NCBI GenBank assembly: GCA_004379165.1
Contig: NKXK01000014.1
Location: 1 to 37,810, forward strand
DNA: 37,810 nucleotides
Direction: 5' to 3'
Source of the DNA: Rhodocyclaceae bacterium
GTDB taxonomy: Bacteria > Pseudomonadota > Gammaproteobacteria > Burkholderiales > Rhodocyclaceae
Shown: piece by piece, positions 1 to 9,710 of the stretch
Layout of the letters: every line of letters begins with the position of its first letter
Position numbering within the stretch: the stretch's first letter is position 1
Notes under the pieces: model-generated
What the model was told of the DNA's origin: nothing
The model's database searches: none
What the model saw: only the letters and a program-made list of their open reading frames with translations
Translations under genes and position numbers: made by a program

Positions 1-154
1 GGGTCCAGTAGCCGGTACGCCAGCAGAGGCCGAAGCCGCTCTTGGCGACGACGTCGCGCTGGTCGATCACATAGACGCGTTCCTGGGCGGTGGCGGCGAA
101 GCCGATGCCGGCCAGCAGTGCCAGAACCAGCGATTTCTTGGCGATGTTCATCAT
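1..154 (-). CDS. OmpA-family outer membrane protein, N-terminal part only
   Basis: The reading frame runs off the left edge, so only about 51 residues are visible. It opens MMNIAKKSLVLALLAG, a lysine-containing n-region followed by a hydrophobic core and AATAQ, which reads as a Sec signal peptide. The mature part begins with a short stretch ending GFGLCWRTGYWT, an N-terminal signature I know from betaproteobacterial OmpA-like porins that carry a C-terminal peptidoglycan-binding domain; that domain lies outside the window. Two adjacent ATGs exist (first base 154 or 151). An AGGGA Shine-Dalgarno sits 7 nt before the first, which I chose. It is divergent from gcr, with 184 nt between them. The OmpA assignment rests on the short N-terminal signature only. 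Confidence 0.65.
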   Translation of the reverse strand, partial: MMNIAKKSLVLALLAGIGFAATAQERVYVIDQRDVVAKSGFGLCWRTGYWT

Positions 155-338
155 TCGTGAGTCCCTGTATAAATAATGGGTTGCGGGGAATTTTATGGAA
201 ATACCCGCATATTCTACTACAAAACGCTGATTTAAAACCAGTTGCCGCCAAGCATAGCGTCTGTAACAAGCGCCTTGGCATAGGCTAAGATGCGTCTCCG
301 ACACACGTTCCGACTCCTTTCATGTATCAGGATTCCCC

Positions 339-2399
339 ATGTCCGGCTGGCGCCGCCTGATTTCCCGGCTGCTCGGCAAGCCACGAGCCGCAACAGACCG
401 CATCGCCACCGCCCTCGCCGCCTTCCACGATCCGGCGGTCGATGTCCTGCCTGCGCTGCAGCGTCTGGTCGCCGCGCTGCGCCCGCTGGCTCGGGATGCC
501 GACCCGGCCGCCGGTTACACGGCGATGCTCGAACAACTCGAAGCCGACAGCGAACTGCGCCGACTTTTCCGCGAGCAGGTCATTGCCTTTCTCGCCAGCC
601 GCCGACTGGTGACCTTCTTCACCGACAGCGGCATCCTCCCCGGCACCGGTTTTTTCTCCGAATGGTGGCGCATCCTCGGCCATCGCCTGCTGCCCGAGGT
701 TCCCGACGAACGCCGGCTCAAGGATTGCCTGCACGTCATTTTCGACAGCAGTGACGACTGGCAGTGGCTGGAGCAGGTTCCCCAGACCCACGCCCAGCGG
801 CTGTGGCACCTGCTGGCCGACCGTAACGCGCAGGGCACGGTCGACTGGCAGACCATCCAGCAACAGATGCTCGACGCCGTGCTGCTGCTCGCGCACCGGG
901 TCAGCGGCCTCGGCGTCGACGGCGAACTCTTGAGGGCAGCTGCCGATTTTGACGCCGACACCCCCAGCTTCATGGCGCTCTCTGCCGAAGCCGTCGATTT
1001 TGTCAGCCAGTTCCGCACCGCGCTGGCCACGCAGACACCGCTGACCGATGACGGCAGCCATCTGCAGGTCATCGTCGCGCAATGCGAGGACGCGCTGGGA
1101 CGCATTCGTCGCCGCGCCCTGAGCACCGGCACCAGCCTGCACCTCTCCTACCTGCTCACCCGCAGCGAGCAGAACCTCGCCCGCATCCGCGAACTGACGG
1201 TCATCCTTGCCGCCAGCCATGCTAGCGAGACAGACGACTCGGCCGACACTGCCATCAACGCCTGGGCAGCGTTCGCACGCGCCGCCTTTCTCGCCGAGAA
1301 CCGGCGCAACAGCCTGCGCCACTACCTGTCCGAACTCTCCCGCCTGCTCGCGATCCGGGTCACCGAAAACGCCGCCCGCTCCGGCGAACACTACATCTGC
1401 GAGTCATCAGCCGACTACCGCCACATGTGGCTGTCGGCCGGTGGCGCCGGCGTGCTGATCGGGCTGATGGCGCTGCTCAAGATCAAGGCTGCGGCGCTGC
1501 ACGCACCGCCGCTGATCGAAGCCTTCCTCTTCAGCATGATTTACGGCGGCGGCTTTGTGCTCATCTACCTGCTGGGCATGACGGTGGCCACCAAGCAGCC
1601 TGCCATGACCGCACAGACGCTGGCCGGCATGCTCGGCGACCTGCGGGCAACACGCAGCGCCGAACTCGAGCGCATGGTCGACGTCGCCGCCGCCGTCAGC
1701 CGCAGCCAGCTGGCGGCCATCGCCGGCAATGTCCTGGTTGCACTCCCGGTAGCGATTGCCGTCGGTGTCGGTCTCGGCTACTGGCTTGGCGAACCGGCAA
1801 TCCCGCTGGGCAAGGCCGCGCACCTGCTCGACGACCTCGACCCGCTGTCGTGGGCGATTCCTCATGCCGCCATCGCCGGTTTCTACCTCTTTCTCTCCGG
1901 TCTGATCACCGGCTACTTCGACAATCGCGCCAGCTACGACGACATCGGCCCGCGCATCGGTCGCCTGCGCTGGTTGCAGCGGCTGTTCGGCAACACGGGC
2001 GCGCAGCGGATCGGCAATTACATCCGCGAGCGCATGGGCGGCATCATGGGCAACTTCCTTTTCGGCTGCATGCTCGGTTCGACCGGCATCCTCGGCAGCC
2101 TTGTCGGCCTGCCGCTGGATATCCGGCACATTGCCTTCGCCTCAGCCAACCTCGGTTACGCACTCACCGGCTTCGACTTCGCCCTGCCCATCCAGGCCGC
2201 CCTGTGGGCGCTGCTCGGCATCGCCGCCATCGGCTTCACCAACCTCGCCGTCAGCTTCGCACTGGCGCTGCGCACCGCACTGGGCGCCCGCCGTGTCCAG
2301 TTCAACCATTGGGGAACCCTGCTTTCAGCCATTTGGCGGCGCTTCCGCAGCAACCCGCGCGATTTCCTGCTGCCACCGCGCAACGCCTCCGGCGGATAA
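339..2399 (+). CDS. gcr: Gcr-type polytopic membrane protein ('site-specific recombinase' family, SpecificRecomb/PF10136)
   Basis: This 686-residue protein resembles the family annotated in Neisseria and other betaproteobacteria as 'site-specific recombinase Gcr'. The first 360 residues are mostly soluble and helical. The second half holds at least six hydrophobic segments, for example around residues 363-385, 391-415, 465-487, 505-525, 567-590 and 625-655. I see no serine-recombinase or tyrosine-recombinase active-site pattern, so the recombinase name is historical and the biochemical role is unknown. The ATG at 339 is preceded by CAGGA at a workable distance. The gene ends 9 nt before tamA and is probably co-transcribed with tamA-tamB, which hints at an envelope function (inference). 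Family membership is fairly secure; function is not. Confidence 0.75.
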   Translation: MSGWRRLISRLLGKPRAATDRIATALAAFHDPAVDVLPALQRLVAALRPLARDADPAAGYTAMLEQLEADSELRRLFREQVIAFLASRRLVTFFTDSGILPGTGFFSEWWRILGHRLLPEVPDERRLKDCLHVIFDSSDDWQWLEQVPQTHAQRLWHLLADRNAQGTVDWQTIQQQMLDAVLLLAHRVSGLGVDGELLRAAADFDADTPSFMALSAEAVDFVSQFRTALATQTPLTDDGSHLQVIVAQCEDALGRIRRRALSTGTSLHLSYLLTRSEQNLARIRELTVILAASHASETDDSADTAINAWAAFARAAFLAENRRNSLRHYLSELSRLLAIRVTENAARSGEHYICESSADYRHMWLSAGGAGVLIGLMALLKIKAAALHAPPLIEAFLFSMIYGGGFVLIYLLGMTVATKQPAMTAQTLAGMLGDLRATRSAELERMVDVAAAVSRSQLAAIAGNVLVALPVAIAVGVGLGYWLGEPAIPLGKAAHLLDDLDPLSWAIPHAAIAGFYLFLSGLITGYFDNRASYDDIGPRIGRLRWLQRLFGNTGAQRIGNYIRERMGGIMGNFLFGCMLGSTGILGSLVGLPLDIRHIAFASANLGYALTGFDFALPIQAALWALLGIAAIGFTNLAVSFALALRTALGARRVQFNHWGTLLSAIWRRFRSNPRDFLLPPRNASGG

Positions 2400-2408
2400 A
2401 ATCGCCTG

Positions 2409-4103
2409 GTGTCGCTCCGCCAGCCGTTCACCCTCCTGTTATTCGCATCGCTGACCGCCCCGGCAACGGGGCAGTCGCTGCGCCTCGACGCTCCAGACGA
2501 GATCCGGACGCTACTCACGCCCTACCTGTCGGACGCTGCGCCCGGACGGCGTCGCCTCGAAGGCCAGCTCGCCGATATTCTTGCCACCGAAGGCTATTTC
2601 TCGCCGCAGTTCAGCTTCGATGCCCCTGCCAGCGGCGACGGCGACACGCTGCCGCTGCGCATCGACCCCGGTCCGCGCACCGTCATCGGCAGCGTATCGC
2701 TTGCGGTCGACGGCGAAATACCGCCAAAACAGCGATCGGCGCTGGATGCCGCCTGGCGGCTGCCGGTCGGCACCCCCTTCCGGCAGGCCGACTGGAATGC
2801 CGCCAAGCAGGACATCCTCGCCCGTCTGCTGGCGCATGACTACGCCGATGCCCGCCTGCTCGACAGCCGCGCCGAGATCGACCCCGATGCCCGGCGGGCA
2901 GAACTGCATGCCCACTACGCCACCGGCCCGCGCTACCGCTTCGGGCCGCTGGCGGTCGATGGCCTGCAGCGCTTCCCGTCGTCACTGCTCGCACGTTACC
3001 AGCGCGTGGTGCGCGAGGGCGAGCCGTATACCGAGGAAGCCCTGGGCACCTTGCAGGCCACGCTGCAGGCCACGCCGTATTTCGCCACGGTACAGGCCCG
3101 ACTCGACCGCGAAGCTGCAGTCATTGCCGACGACGGCAGCGTCACCGCACCGGTCCGCGTTACCGTCCGCGAGCGGCCGGCCCACCGCGTCGGCTTCGGC
3201 GGCGGCGCCAGCTCCAACACCGGCGCCCGCGTCGAGGCCAACTACCACACGCCCGACCTATTCGGCCAGGCGTGGGCTTTCGACACCGGCTTGCGGCTGG
3301 AGCAGAAGCGTCAGGTCGCCTTCGCCGACGTCTTTCTGCCGCCGGATGCCAAGCAGCGCCGGCACAGCATTGGCGCCATGGCGGAAGCTACCGACATCCA
3401 GGGCCTGCGCACCGAGCGCTACGCGATCGGCGCCCAGAGCGTGCAAGAGCGCGGCCGGCTTGAGCAGCGTCTGTCACTGAACTGGCAGGAAGAACAGCGC
3501 TGGCCCGACGGATCGACGCCGGTGCTCAGCCACGCGCTGGTGCCGAACGTGATGTGGACCTGGCGCGAGCTCGACCACCCGCTCGACCCGCGCACCGGCA
3601 CCGTGCTCCAGGTCCAGGTCGGTGGCGGCAGCAAGGCCGTGCTCTCCGACCAGAACTTCGTACGCAGCCACGGCCGCTGGCAGCAATACATCGAACTCGG
3701 CAGACGCAAGCAACTGGCGCTGCGCGGCGAGCTCGGCTACACGCTGGCGGACTCGCGCGAGCAAATCCCGCAAGACTACCTTTTCCGGACCGGCGGCACC
3801 GGCAGCGTTCGCGGCTACGCCTACCAGAGCCTCGGTGTCCGCGAAGGCTCGGCGGTCGTCGGCGGTCGCTACCTGGCGGTCGCCAGCGCCGAAGCCACCC
3901 ACTGGCTCGATGATGTCTGGGGCATCGCTGCGTTCATCGACGCCGGCGATGCCGTCGACAGCCTCAAGGACGCCCGCCTCGCCGTCGGCTACGGCCTCGG
4001 CGCCCGCTGGCGCAGCCCGGCCGGCCCGATTGGCGTCGATCTCGGCTACGGCCAGCGCACCGAAAAATTCCAGCTCCATTTCTCGCTGGCGATTCCTTTC
4101 TGA
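2409..4103 (+). CDS. tamA: Translocation and assembly module outer-membrane subunit TamA (BamA/Omp85 family)
   Basis: TamA is an Omp85-family outer-membrane beta-barrel that works with TamB in placing a subset of outer-membrane proteins and in envelope lipid homeostasis. The 564-residue product starts with a signal peptide (hydrophobic core LLLFASLTAP, cleavage near ATGQS), followed by POTRA-type domains to about residue 260 and a C-terminal barrel. The barrel shows the conserved Omp85 lid-loop motif VRGY at residues 467-470 and ends in ...LAIPF, a typical barrel C-terminus with a terminal aromatic. The start is a GTG, the only in-frame choice that keeps the whole signal peptide. The stop codon is 1 nt from the tamB ATG. 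Length matches typical TamA (about 570-580). Confidence 0.9.
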   Translation: MSLRQPFTLLLFASLTAPATGQSLRLDAPDEIRTLLTPYLSDAAPGRRRLEGQLADILATEGYFSPQFSFDAPASGDGDTLPLRIDPGPRTVIGSVSLAVDGEIPPKQRSALDAAWRLPVGTPFRQADWNAAKQDILARLLAHDYADARLLDSRAEIDPDARRAELHAHYATGPRYRFGPLAVDGLQRFPSSLLARYQRVVREGEPYTEEALGTLQATLQATPYFATVQARLDREAAVIADDGSVTAPVRVTVRERPAHRVGFGGGASSNTGARVEANYHTPDLFGQAWAFDTGLRLEQKRQVAFADVFLPPDAKQRRHSIGAMAEATDIQGLRTERYAIGAQSVQERGRLEQRLSLNWQEEQRWPDGSTPVLSHALVPNVMWTWRELDHPLDPRTGTVLQVQVGGGSKAVLSDQNFVRSHGRWQQYIELGRRKQLALRGELGYTLADSREQIPQDYLFRTGGTGSVRGYAYQSLGVREGSAVVGGRYLAVASAEATHWLDDVWGIAAFIDAGDAVDSLKDARLAVGYGLGARWRSPAGPIGVDLGYGQRTEKFQLHFSLAIPF

Positions 4104-4104
4104 C

Positions 4105-7100
4105 ATGCGCGCCGCCCCGCCCTTGCCCCCACAGCCCCCCCCGACACCCCGGCGTCGCGCCTTGCTGGCGATGCTTGCCTTGCCGGTGCTCATCGCGGCA
4201 CCGCTGGCCTGGCTGGTCAGCAGCGAATCCGGCCTCAGCGCCAGCCTTGCCCTGGCGCGCCATCTCAGCGGCGACCGCCTTCAGGTCGGCGAAGCACACG
4301 GCCGCCTGCTCGGGCCATTGCAAATCGGCAGCCTGCGCTGGCAAGACGGCGATCTGGATCTGCACATCGAGCAACTCGGCATCGCCTGGTCGCCGCCGGC
4401 GTTGCTCGACAGCCGGCTGGACGTCGCCGAGGCCCGCATCGGCCGCCTGAGCCTGAAGATCGCATCAACGCCCGGCCCGACACCGCTCCCCGCCAGCTTG
4501 CAACTGCCGCTTGTGGTGAACCTGAAAAAGCTGACGATTTCGGAAGTGTTCTGGAACGACCGCCGTCTCGCCCGCGACGTCAGCGCCCGACTGGACAGCG
4601 ATGGCCTGCAGCACAGTGTGGCACAACTGAGTGCCACGCTCGACGCCGGCCAATTAACCGCCGACGGCCGGATCGACGGGGCCGCGCCTTTCGCGACAAC
4701 CGCCACGGCACACATCACCAGCCAGCTTGCCGAACAGCCGTTGCAGGTCGCGGTTCAGGCCGACGGACCACTGGCCACGCTGCCGCTACGCGCCCAGGCC
4801 AGCGGCCGCCTGCAAGGGCAGGCAGACATTACGCTCACCCCCTTTGCCGCGACGCCCTTCACCCAGGCCCGCGCTGCCCTGAGCGGCCTCGACCCCGCCG
4901 ACTGGGTAACTGGCGCGCCGCGCGCCACGCTCGATGTCGAACTCGACGCCCAGCCACACGACGACGGCCTGCGCGGCACGTTCGAGATCCGCAACCGCCA
5001 GCCCGGCCCGCTCGACCGCCAGCGGCTGCCGATCAGCCTGCTGCGCGGCCGGCTGGCCGGCGACGAGGCGGCCCTGCAATTCAGTGCGCTCGACGCCCGC
5101 CTCGGGCCACCGCAGCGCACGGACAATCGCCTCAGTGGCGATGGCCGCTGGCAGAACGGACAATTGACGCTGGCCTTGCAGGCGCACGGCCTGAATGCCG
5201 CCAGCCTGGCCAGCCAGTTGCGCCCGACGGCCTTTACCGGCCCGTTACGCGCCGAACTGGGCGCCCGGACGCAATCGCTGACCCTGGACCTCAAGGAAGC
5301 GCGCTTCAGCCTGCGCGCCGACGCGGCCTACGAAAAGCAGCGCCTGCGCCTGTCGCAACTCGAAGTTGCCGCCGGCAACGCCCGCATGAGTGCCGAAGGC
5401 GAGGTGGACGTCGGCACGGACCGCAGCTTCCGCCTGGCCGGGCAACTGCAGCGTTTCGACCTGGCTCGCTTCGCCCGCCTGCCCAGCGCCGATATTAACG
5501 CCCGCTTCAAGGCCCAAGGGCGGCTGGCGAGTGGCGCGCCCGTCGAGGCCAGCTTCGACATCGCCGACAGCCAATTCGCCGGCCAGCCACTCAGCGGACG
5601 AGGCCAGATCGTGGCCAACTGGCCGCAGATCCAGCGCGCTGACATCATTCTTAAAGTCGGCGCCAACCAGCTGCAGGCCACCGGCGCCTTCGGCCGTGTC
5701 ACCGATTTCCTGACCCTGCGCATCGACGCTCCGCAACTCGGCCTGTTGGCGCCGTTGGGGCTGGACGGCGACGTGCACGGCGAAGCCGAACTGCGCGGCA
5801 GCCGGGAACAGCCGGCCCTCTCGGCCCGTCTGCACAGCCGCCAACTGAGGCTGCCCGGCGCCATCCGACTGCGCGGTGCCGAGCTGCACGCGACACTAGC
5901 CGGCGCCCCCGCCGCCCCGCTGCACCTGAACCTGCAACTGGCGCGTCTGGGCAAGGGCGACACGCCGGACCTGCTGCGGGACCTGCAACTACGCGTCGAG
6001 GGCAGCAACGCCCGCCATACCTTGCAGGCCAGCGTCGCCCAGAGCCAGCACCAGCTGACACTCAGTGCCGACGGCGGGTTTGACGGCGCCCCCACCGCCG
6101 GACGCTGGCGCGGACAGTTGCTCACCGCCCAGTTCCAGGCCGAGGACGTGGCACGAAGTTTTCAATTGAGCACGCCGGCAGCGTTGGCCATCAGCCCGCA
6201 GGCGTGGCAATTCGGCCCGGCGCAGCTGTACGGCACGCCGCTGGACTGGCAGGCAACGCTCCACGCCGGCGCCGACGGCAACACCCTGCGCGCCGGACTC
6301 AGCGGCCGCGGCCGCCGCATCGGCAAGGTTGATGGCGAGCTGGCCGCCGCCCTCATGTCGCCCTGGGCGCTGGCCGACGACCAGCCCTGGCGGGGCCGGC
6401 TGGCCACCGATATTGCCGACCTGGGCTGGCTGGGCGAATTGATCGGCGAAGGCTGGCAGACCGGCGGCCGGCTCCAGGGCGAAGCCACGCTGACCGGCAC
6501 CCCACGGCGGCCATTGCTCAACGGGCGCTGGCAGGGCGAGGCGCTTGCCCTTGGCCTGCCGGATCAAGGCCTGCAGCTGACCGACGGCACGCTGGCGGCA
6601 CAACTTGACGACAACCGCCTGCGGGTTGAACGCCTGGTCTTCGACAGCCGTTCGCGCCCGCCGCCGCGCGCCTTGCGCCTGGCCGACCCGGAAGCGATCG
6701 CCCGCCTGACCTCCCGCCCCGGTCGACTTGAGATTTCGGGCGAAATGGCCTTCGACCGCAGCGCCAGCGGTGCCGACCGCGCCGCGCTCGACATCCGGCT
6801 CGAGCGCCTCGGCGCCTGGCAGGGCAACGATCAATGGATCCTGCTCTCCGGCGAGAACCGGCTGACCTGGGAGAACACACCCCAGGGCAGCGGTTTCGGG
6901 CTACGCGGCAAACTCGCGGCGGATGCCGGCTACTGGCAATTGGCACCGGGTGGTGTGCCGCGCCTCTCCGACGATGTCATCATCCGCCGCGCTGGCGACA
7001 TACGCAGCGACACGAAAAATGCCCCTGCGGCCACCCTGCGCCCGACACTCGACCTCGATTTGAGCGCCGACCCCGGGCCCTTGTTCCTCTTCAACGGCAG

Positions 7101-7848
7101 CGGCCTGAGCGCCCGCCTGGGTGGACAGTTGCAAATTACCGGCCGCGGGCGTGACTTGCCGCGGGCCATCGGCACCATCCGTACCCGGGATGGCCGCTTC
7201 GCTGCCTACGGCCAGCAACTGGAACTCGAACGCGGCATCCTCAGCTTCCATGGCCTGCTCGACAACCCGGCGCTTGATGTGCGTGCCGTGCGCAGGGGAC
7301 TGGCCGTGGAACCCGGTGTGCAGATCAGCGGAAACGCCCGTCGTCCCGTGATCCGCCTGATCTCCGACCCGGAACTGCCGGACACCGAAAAGCTCGCCTG
7401 GCTGGTGCTCGGCCACGGCCCGGAGCAGATGAGCGCCAGCGATGCGACGGTGCTGCTCGGCGCCGCCGGCGGCCTGCTCGGCAACGATTCCGGCAACATC
7501 GTCCAGCAACTGAAAAGCACTTTCGGCATCGACGAACTCGGCGTCCGCCAGGGCGAACTCGGCAGCACCGGTAGCCGCCAGCCTGCCAGCCGCGTCGCAG
7601 GCGGCAGCATCGACACCACCGCCAGTACCGGCAATCAGATTTTCAGCGTCGGCAAACGACTGTCGTCGAACGCGCTGCTTTCCTACGAGCAGTCGATCGG
7701 GCGCGCCGAGGGCATCGTCAAGCTGACGGTGAACCTCAACCGCAACCTGGCGCTGATCGGCCGCGCCGGCAGCGACAATGCGATCGACCTGTTCTACACC
7801 CTGACCTTCGGCCGCGCGACCCGACCGGCGAAGACGACACCCCGCTGA
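4105..7848 (+). CDS. tamB: Translocation and assembly module inner-membrane subunit TamB (DUF490)
   Basis: TamB is an AsmA-like, inner-membrane-anchored protein that spans the periplasm as a long beta-taco and contacts TamA. The product is 1247 residues, close to E. coli TamB. A proline-rich basic N-terminus is followed by one hydrophobic anchor at about residues 20-38 (LLAMLALPVLIAAPLAWLV). A very long region of repeated beta-strand pattern follows, then the C-terminal TamB/DUF490 domain from roughly residue 900, with the conserved-looking segment around LAWLVLGHGPEQMSASDATV and a C-terminal strand ending FYTLTFGR. The ATG at 4105 follows the tamA TGA by one base, so translation is probably coupled. 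The open frame extends further upstream inside tamA, but that part is out-of-frame tamA sequence and not plausible protein. Confidence 0.92.
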   Translation: MRAAPPLPPQPPPTPRRRALLAMLALPVLIAAPLAWLVSSESGLSASLALARHLSGDRLQVGEAHGRLLGPLQIGSLRWQDGDLDLHIEQLGIAWSPPALLDSRLDVAEARIGRLSLKIASTPGPTPLPASLQLPLVVNLKKLTISEVFWNDRRLARDVSARLDSDGLQHSVAQLSATLDAGQLTADGRIDGAAPFATTATAHITSQLAEQPLQVAVQADGPLATLPLRAQASGRLQGQADITLTPFAATPFTQARAALSGLDPADWVTGAPRATLDVELDAQPHDDGLRGTFEIRNRQPGPLDRQRLPISLLRGRLAGDEAALQFSALDARLGPPQRTDNRLSGDGRWQNGQLTLALQAHGLNAASLASQLRPTAFTGPLRAELGARTQSLTLDLKEARFSLRADAAYEKQRLRLSQLEVAAGNARMSAEGEVDVGTDRSFRLAGQLQRFDLARFARLPSADINARFKAQGRLASGAPVEASFDIADSQFAGQPLSGRGQIVANWPQIQRADIILKVGANQLQATGAFGRVTDFLTLRIDAPQLGLLAPLGLDGDVHGEAELRGSREQPALSARLHSRQLRLPGAIRLRGAELHATLAGAPAAPLHLNLQLARLGKGDTPDLLRDLQLRVEGSNARHTLQASVAQSQHQLTLSADGGFDGAPTAGRWRGQLLTAQFQAEDVARSFQLSTPAALAISPQAWQFGPAQLYGTPLDWQATLHAGADGNTLRAGLSGRGRRIGKVDGELAAALMSPWALADDQPWRGRLATDIADLGWLGELIGEGWQTGGRLQGEATLTGTPRRPLLNGRWQGEALALGLPDQGLQLTDGTLAAQLDDNRLRVERLVFDSRSRPPPRALRLADPEAIARLTSRPGRLEISGEMAFDRSASGADRAALDIRLERLGAWQGNDQWILLSGENRLTWENTPQGSGFGLRGKLAADAGYWQLAPGGVPRLSDDVIIRRAGDIRSDTKNAPAATLRPTLDLDLSADPGPLFLFNGSGLSARLGGQLQITGRGRDLPRAIGTIRTRDGRFAAYGQQLELERGILSFHGLLDNPALDVRAVRRGLAVEPGVQISGNARRPVIRLISDPELPDTEKLAWLVLGHGPEQMSASDATVLLGAAGGLLGNDSGNIVQQLKSTFGIDELGVRQGELGSTGSRQPASRVAGGSIDTTASTGNQIFSVGKRLSSNALLSYEQSIGRAEGIVKLTVNLNRNLALIGRAGSDNAIDLFYTLTFGRATRPAKTTPR

Positions 7849-7860
7849 GCGGGCAATGCC

Positions 7861-7892
7861 AATTTTGGGGTGTTTTCCGGGTTGACCGCAAA
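7861..7892 (+). repeat. Copy A of the dispersed 32-nt intergenic repeat
   Basis: This copy lies 12 nt after the tamB stop. It contains TTTTCCGGGTTGACCGCA preceded by a T-rich and G-rich half (AATTTTGGGG). It aligns base by base, without gaps, with the copies at 19621-19652 and (reverse strand) 30550-30577. Confidence 0.7.
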
Positions 7893-7893
7893 G

Positions 7894-7924
7894 GGTGCCT
7901 GTCGGTCATGCCACGGCAGGCACC
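7894..7924. other. Strong 11-bp hairpin between tamB and sulP
   Basis: Arms at 7894-7904 and 7914-7924 pair over 11 positions (one G-T), with a 9-nt loop. No T-tract follows, so it is not a classical intrinsic terminator. It may protect the tamB mRNA 3' end or shape the sulP leader. An in-frame upstream ATG for sulP (7908) falls in its loop. Confidence 0.6.
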
Positions 7925-8000
7925 TGTCCAGTACGCGGATTTGCATCGGCGCTCCCTTGCTGCCAATATCAGCAATCTCTCATTCGCGCCTTGCCTACGC

Positions 8001-9701
8001 ATGACCCGCCGGCTGCTTCCCGATTGGCTCACTCCCTACCCGCGCCAGCACCTGAGCGCTGATGTCGCCGCCGGCATCATCGTTGCGATTCTGGTCATCC
8101 CGCAAAGCCTGGCCTACGCGCTGCTGGCCGGTCTGCCGCCGCAGGCAGGGCTGTATGTGAGCATTTTTCCGGTGATCGCCTATGCGCTGCTCGGCAGCAG
8201 CCGGGTGCAGGCGGTGGGGCCGGTGGCGATCACGGCGATCATGACTTACGCCGTGCTCAGCCCGCTGGCGACGCCGGGATCGGCGGCGTACATCGTGCTG
8301 GCGGCGACGCTGGCGCTGATGTCGGGCGCGATGGTTCTCGCCTGCGGCTTGCTGCGCCTGGGCTTCCTGTCGCAACTGCTGTCGCGGCCGGTTATTTCCG
8401 GCTTCATTTCCGGCTCGGCGGTACTCATCGTCGTCAGCCAGCTCAAGTTCCTGCTCGGCGTTTCCCCAACCGCTGGCAATACTTGGCAGACGCTGCGGGG
8501 GCTGGCGGCGGCGCTGCCAAACACGCATGTGCCAACACTGGAAATCGCCACCGCGGCACTACTCGCCCTGCTGGTTTCGCGCCTGTGGCTGGCGGCTGGG
8601 CTGACGCGACTCGGACTGAAGCCACAGACCGCCGCCTTCATCGTCCGCCTGATGCCGCTGGTCGTGGTGCTGCTCGGCACGCTGGTGGTGGTACAGGGCG
8701 ACCTTGACCGCCGACTGGGTGTGGCGGTGGTCGGCAGAATACAGGCCGGCCTGCCCGGCTTCCGTTTCTTCGTGCCCGACGGCGCGACGCTGTATGCACT
8801 GCTGGTACCGGCCTTCGTGATGACGCTGATCGGCATGGTGCAGAGCGTCACCATGGCGCAGGCGCTGGCGATCAAGCGACGCGAACGGATCGACGCCAAT
8901 GCCGAACTGGTCGGGCTGGGCGGCGCCAACATCGTTGCTGCCTTTTACGGCGGCATGCCGGTGGGCGGCGGGCTGTCACGCTCGGCGGTCAATGTCGCCT
9001 CCGGCGCACAAACGCCGCTGGCCAGCGGCGTTTCGGCGCTGGCGATGATCGCGCTGGTGGCCGGCGCTGCCGGCAGCTTCGAGCGCCTGCCGCTGGCGGT
9101 GCTGGCGGCGAGCATCATCATGGCCGCCTTCACGATGATCGACTGGAAGAGCCTGCGCCGCGCCTGGGCCTACGACCGTGCCGATGCGCTGGCCTGGCTG
9201 GGCACCGCCGCCGGCGTGCTGCTCTTCGGGCTGGAGGCCGGCATCGGCATCGGCGTCGTGCTATCCACGGCGACGCTGCTCTTTCGCGCCAGCACGCCGC
9301 ATATCGCGGTCATCGGCCGCATCCGCGGCAGTGAGCATTTCCGTAATGTCGAGCGGCACGACGTGGAAACCCTGCCCGGAGTGCTGTTCATCCGCATCGA
9401 CGAGCGCCTGTTCTTCGGCAACCTGAGCGCCGTCGAGGACTACATCAACCGTGCGCTGGCCGCCCATGGCGACGCCCGCGACCTGGTGCTGGTGATGAGC
9501 GCGGTGAACCTGATGGACGCCACGGCCGTCGAGGTCTTCGACGAACTCAACCGCGACCTCAGTGAGCGCCAGATTCGCCTGCACCTCGCCGAGGTCAAGG
9601 GCCCGGTGCAGGACCGCCTGATGCGCACCGGCTTCTGGCAGGCCCTGTCGGGCGAGGTTTATCTGTCGGCCAACGACGCGTTTGAGGCGCTGCGTCGCTA
9701 A
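8001..9701 (+). CDS. SulP-family inorganic anion transporter with C-terminal STAS domain
   Basis: This 566-residue secondary transporter of the SLC26/SulP family probably moves sulfate, bicarbonate or a related anion across the inner membrane; the substrate cannot be read from sequence. The SulP signature PQSLAYALLAGLPPQAGLY occurs at about residues 33-51, followed by 10-12 hydrophobic segments to about residue 415. A cytoplasmic STAS domain covers roughly residues 430-560 (VMSAVNLMDATAVEVFDEL). I chose the ATG at 8001 (MTRRLLPDW) because the family begins just before the first membrane region. The frame is open up to an ATG at 7908, but that codon sits in a hairpin loop and adds 31 unusual residues. 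No clear Shine-Dalgarno precedes 8001, so the start is uncertain. It converges on the RND operon. Confidence 0.88.
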   Translation: MTRRLLPDWLTPYPRQHLSADVAAGIIVAILVIPQSLAYALLAGLPPQAGLYVSIFPVIAYALLGSSRVQAVGPVAITAIMTYAVLSPLATPGSAAYIVLAATLALMSGAMVLACGLLRLGFLSQLLSRPVISGFISGSAVLIVVSQLKFLLGVSPTAGNTWQTLRGLAAALPNTHVPTLEIATAALLALLVSRLWLAAGLTRLGLKPQTAAFIVRLMPLVVVLLGTLVVVQGDLDRRLGVAVVGRIQAGLPGFRFFVPDGATLYALLVPAFVMTLIGMVQSVTMAQALAIKRRERIDANAELVGLGGANIVAAFYGGMPVGGGLSRSAVNVASGAQTPLASGVSALAMIALVAGAAGSFERLPLAVLAASIIMAAFTMIDWKSLRRAWAYDRADALAWLGTAAGVLLFGLEAGIGIGVVLSTATLLFRASTPHIAVIGRIRGSEHFRNVERHDVETLPGVLFIRIDERLFFGNLSAVEDYINRALAAHGDARDLVLVMSAVNLMDATAVEVFDELNRDLSERQIRLHLAEVKGPVQDRLMRTGFWQALSGEVYLSANDAFEALRR

Positions 9702-9710
9702 GTCTCACCT

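Noticed and set aside
327..1391. Long open frame (354 codons) on the minus strand opposite gcr
   Set aside because: It is an antisense shadow caused by GC-rich codon use in gcr. The translation is low-complexity (Gly/Gln/Ala/Val-rich) with no domain, and gcr itself has a coherent family match.
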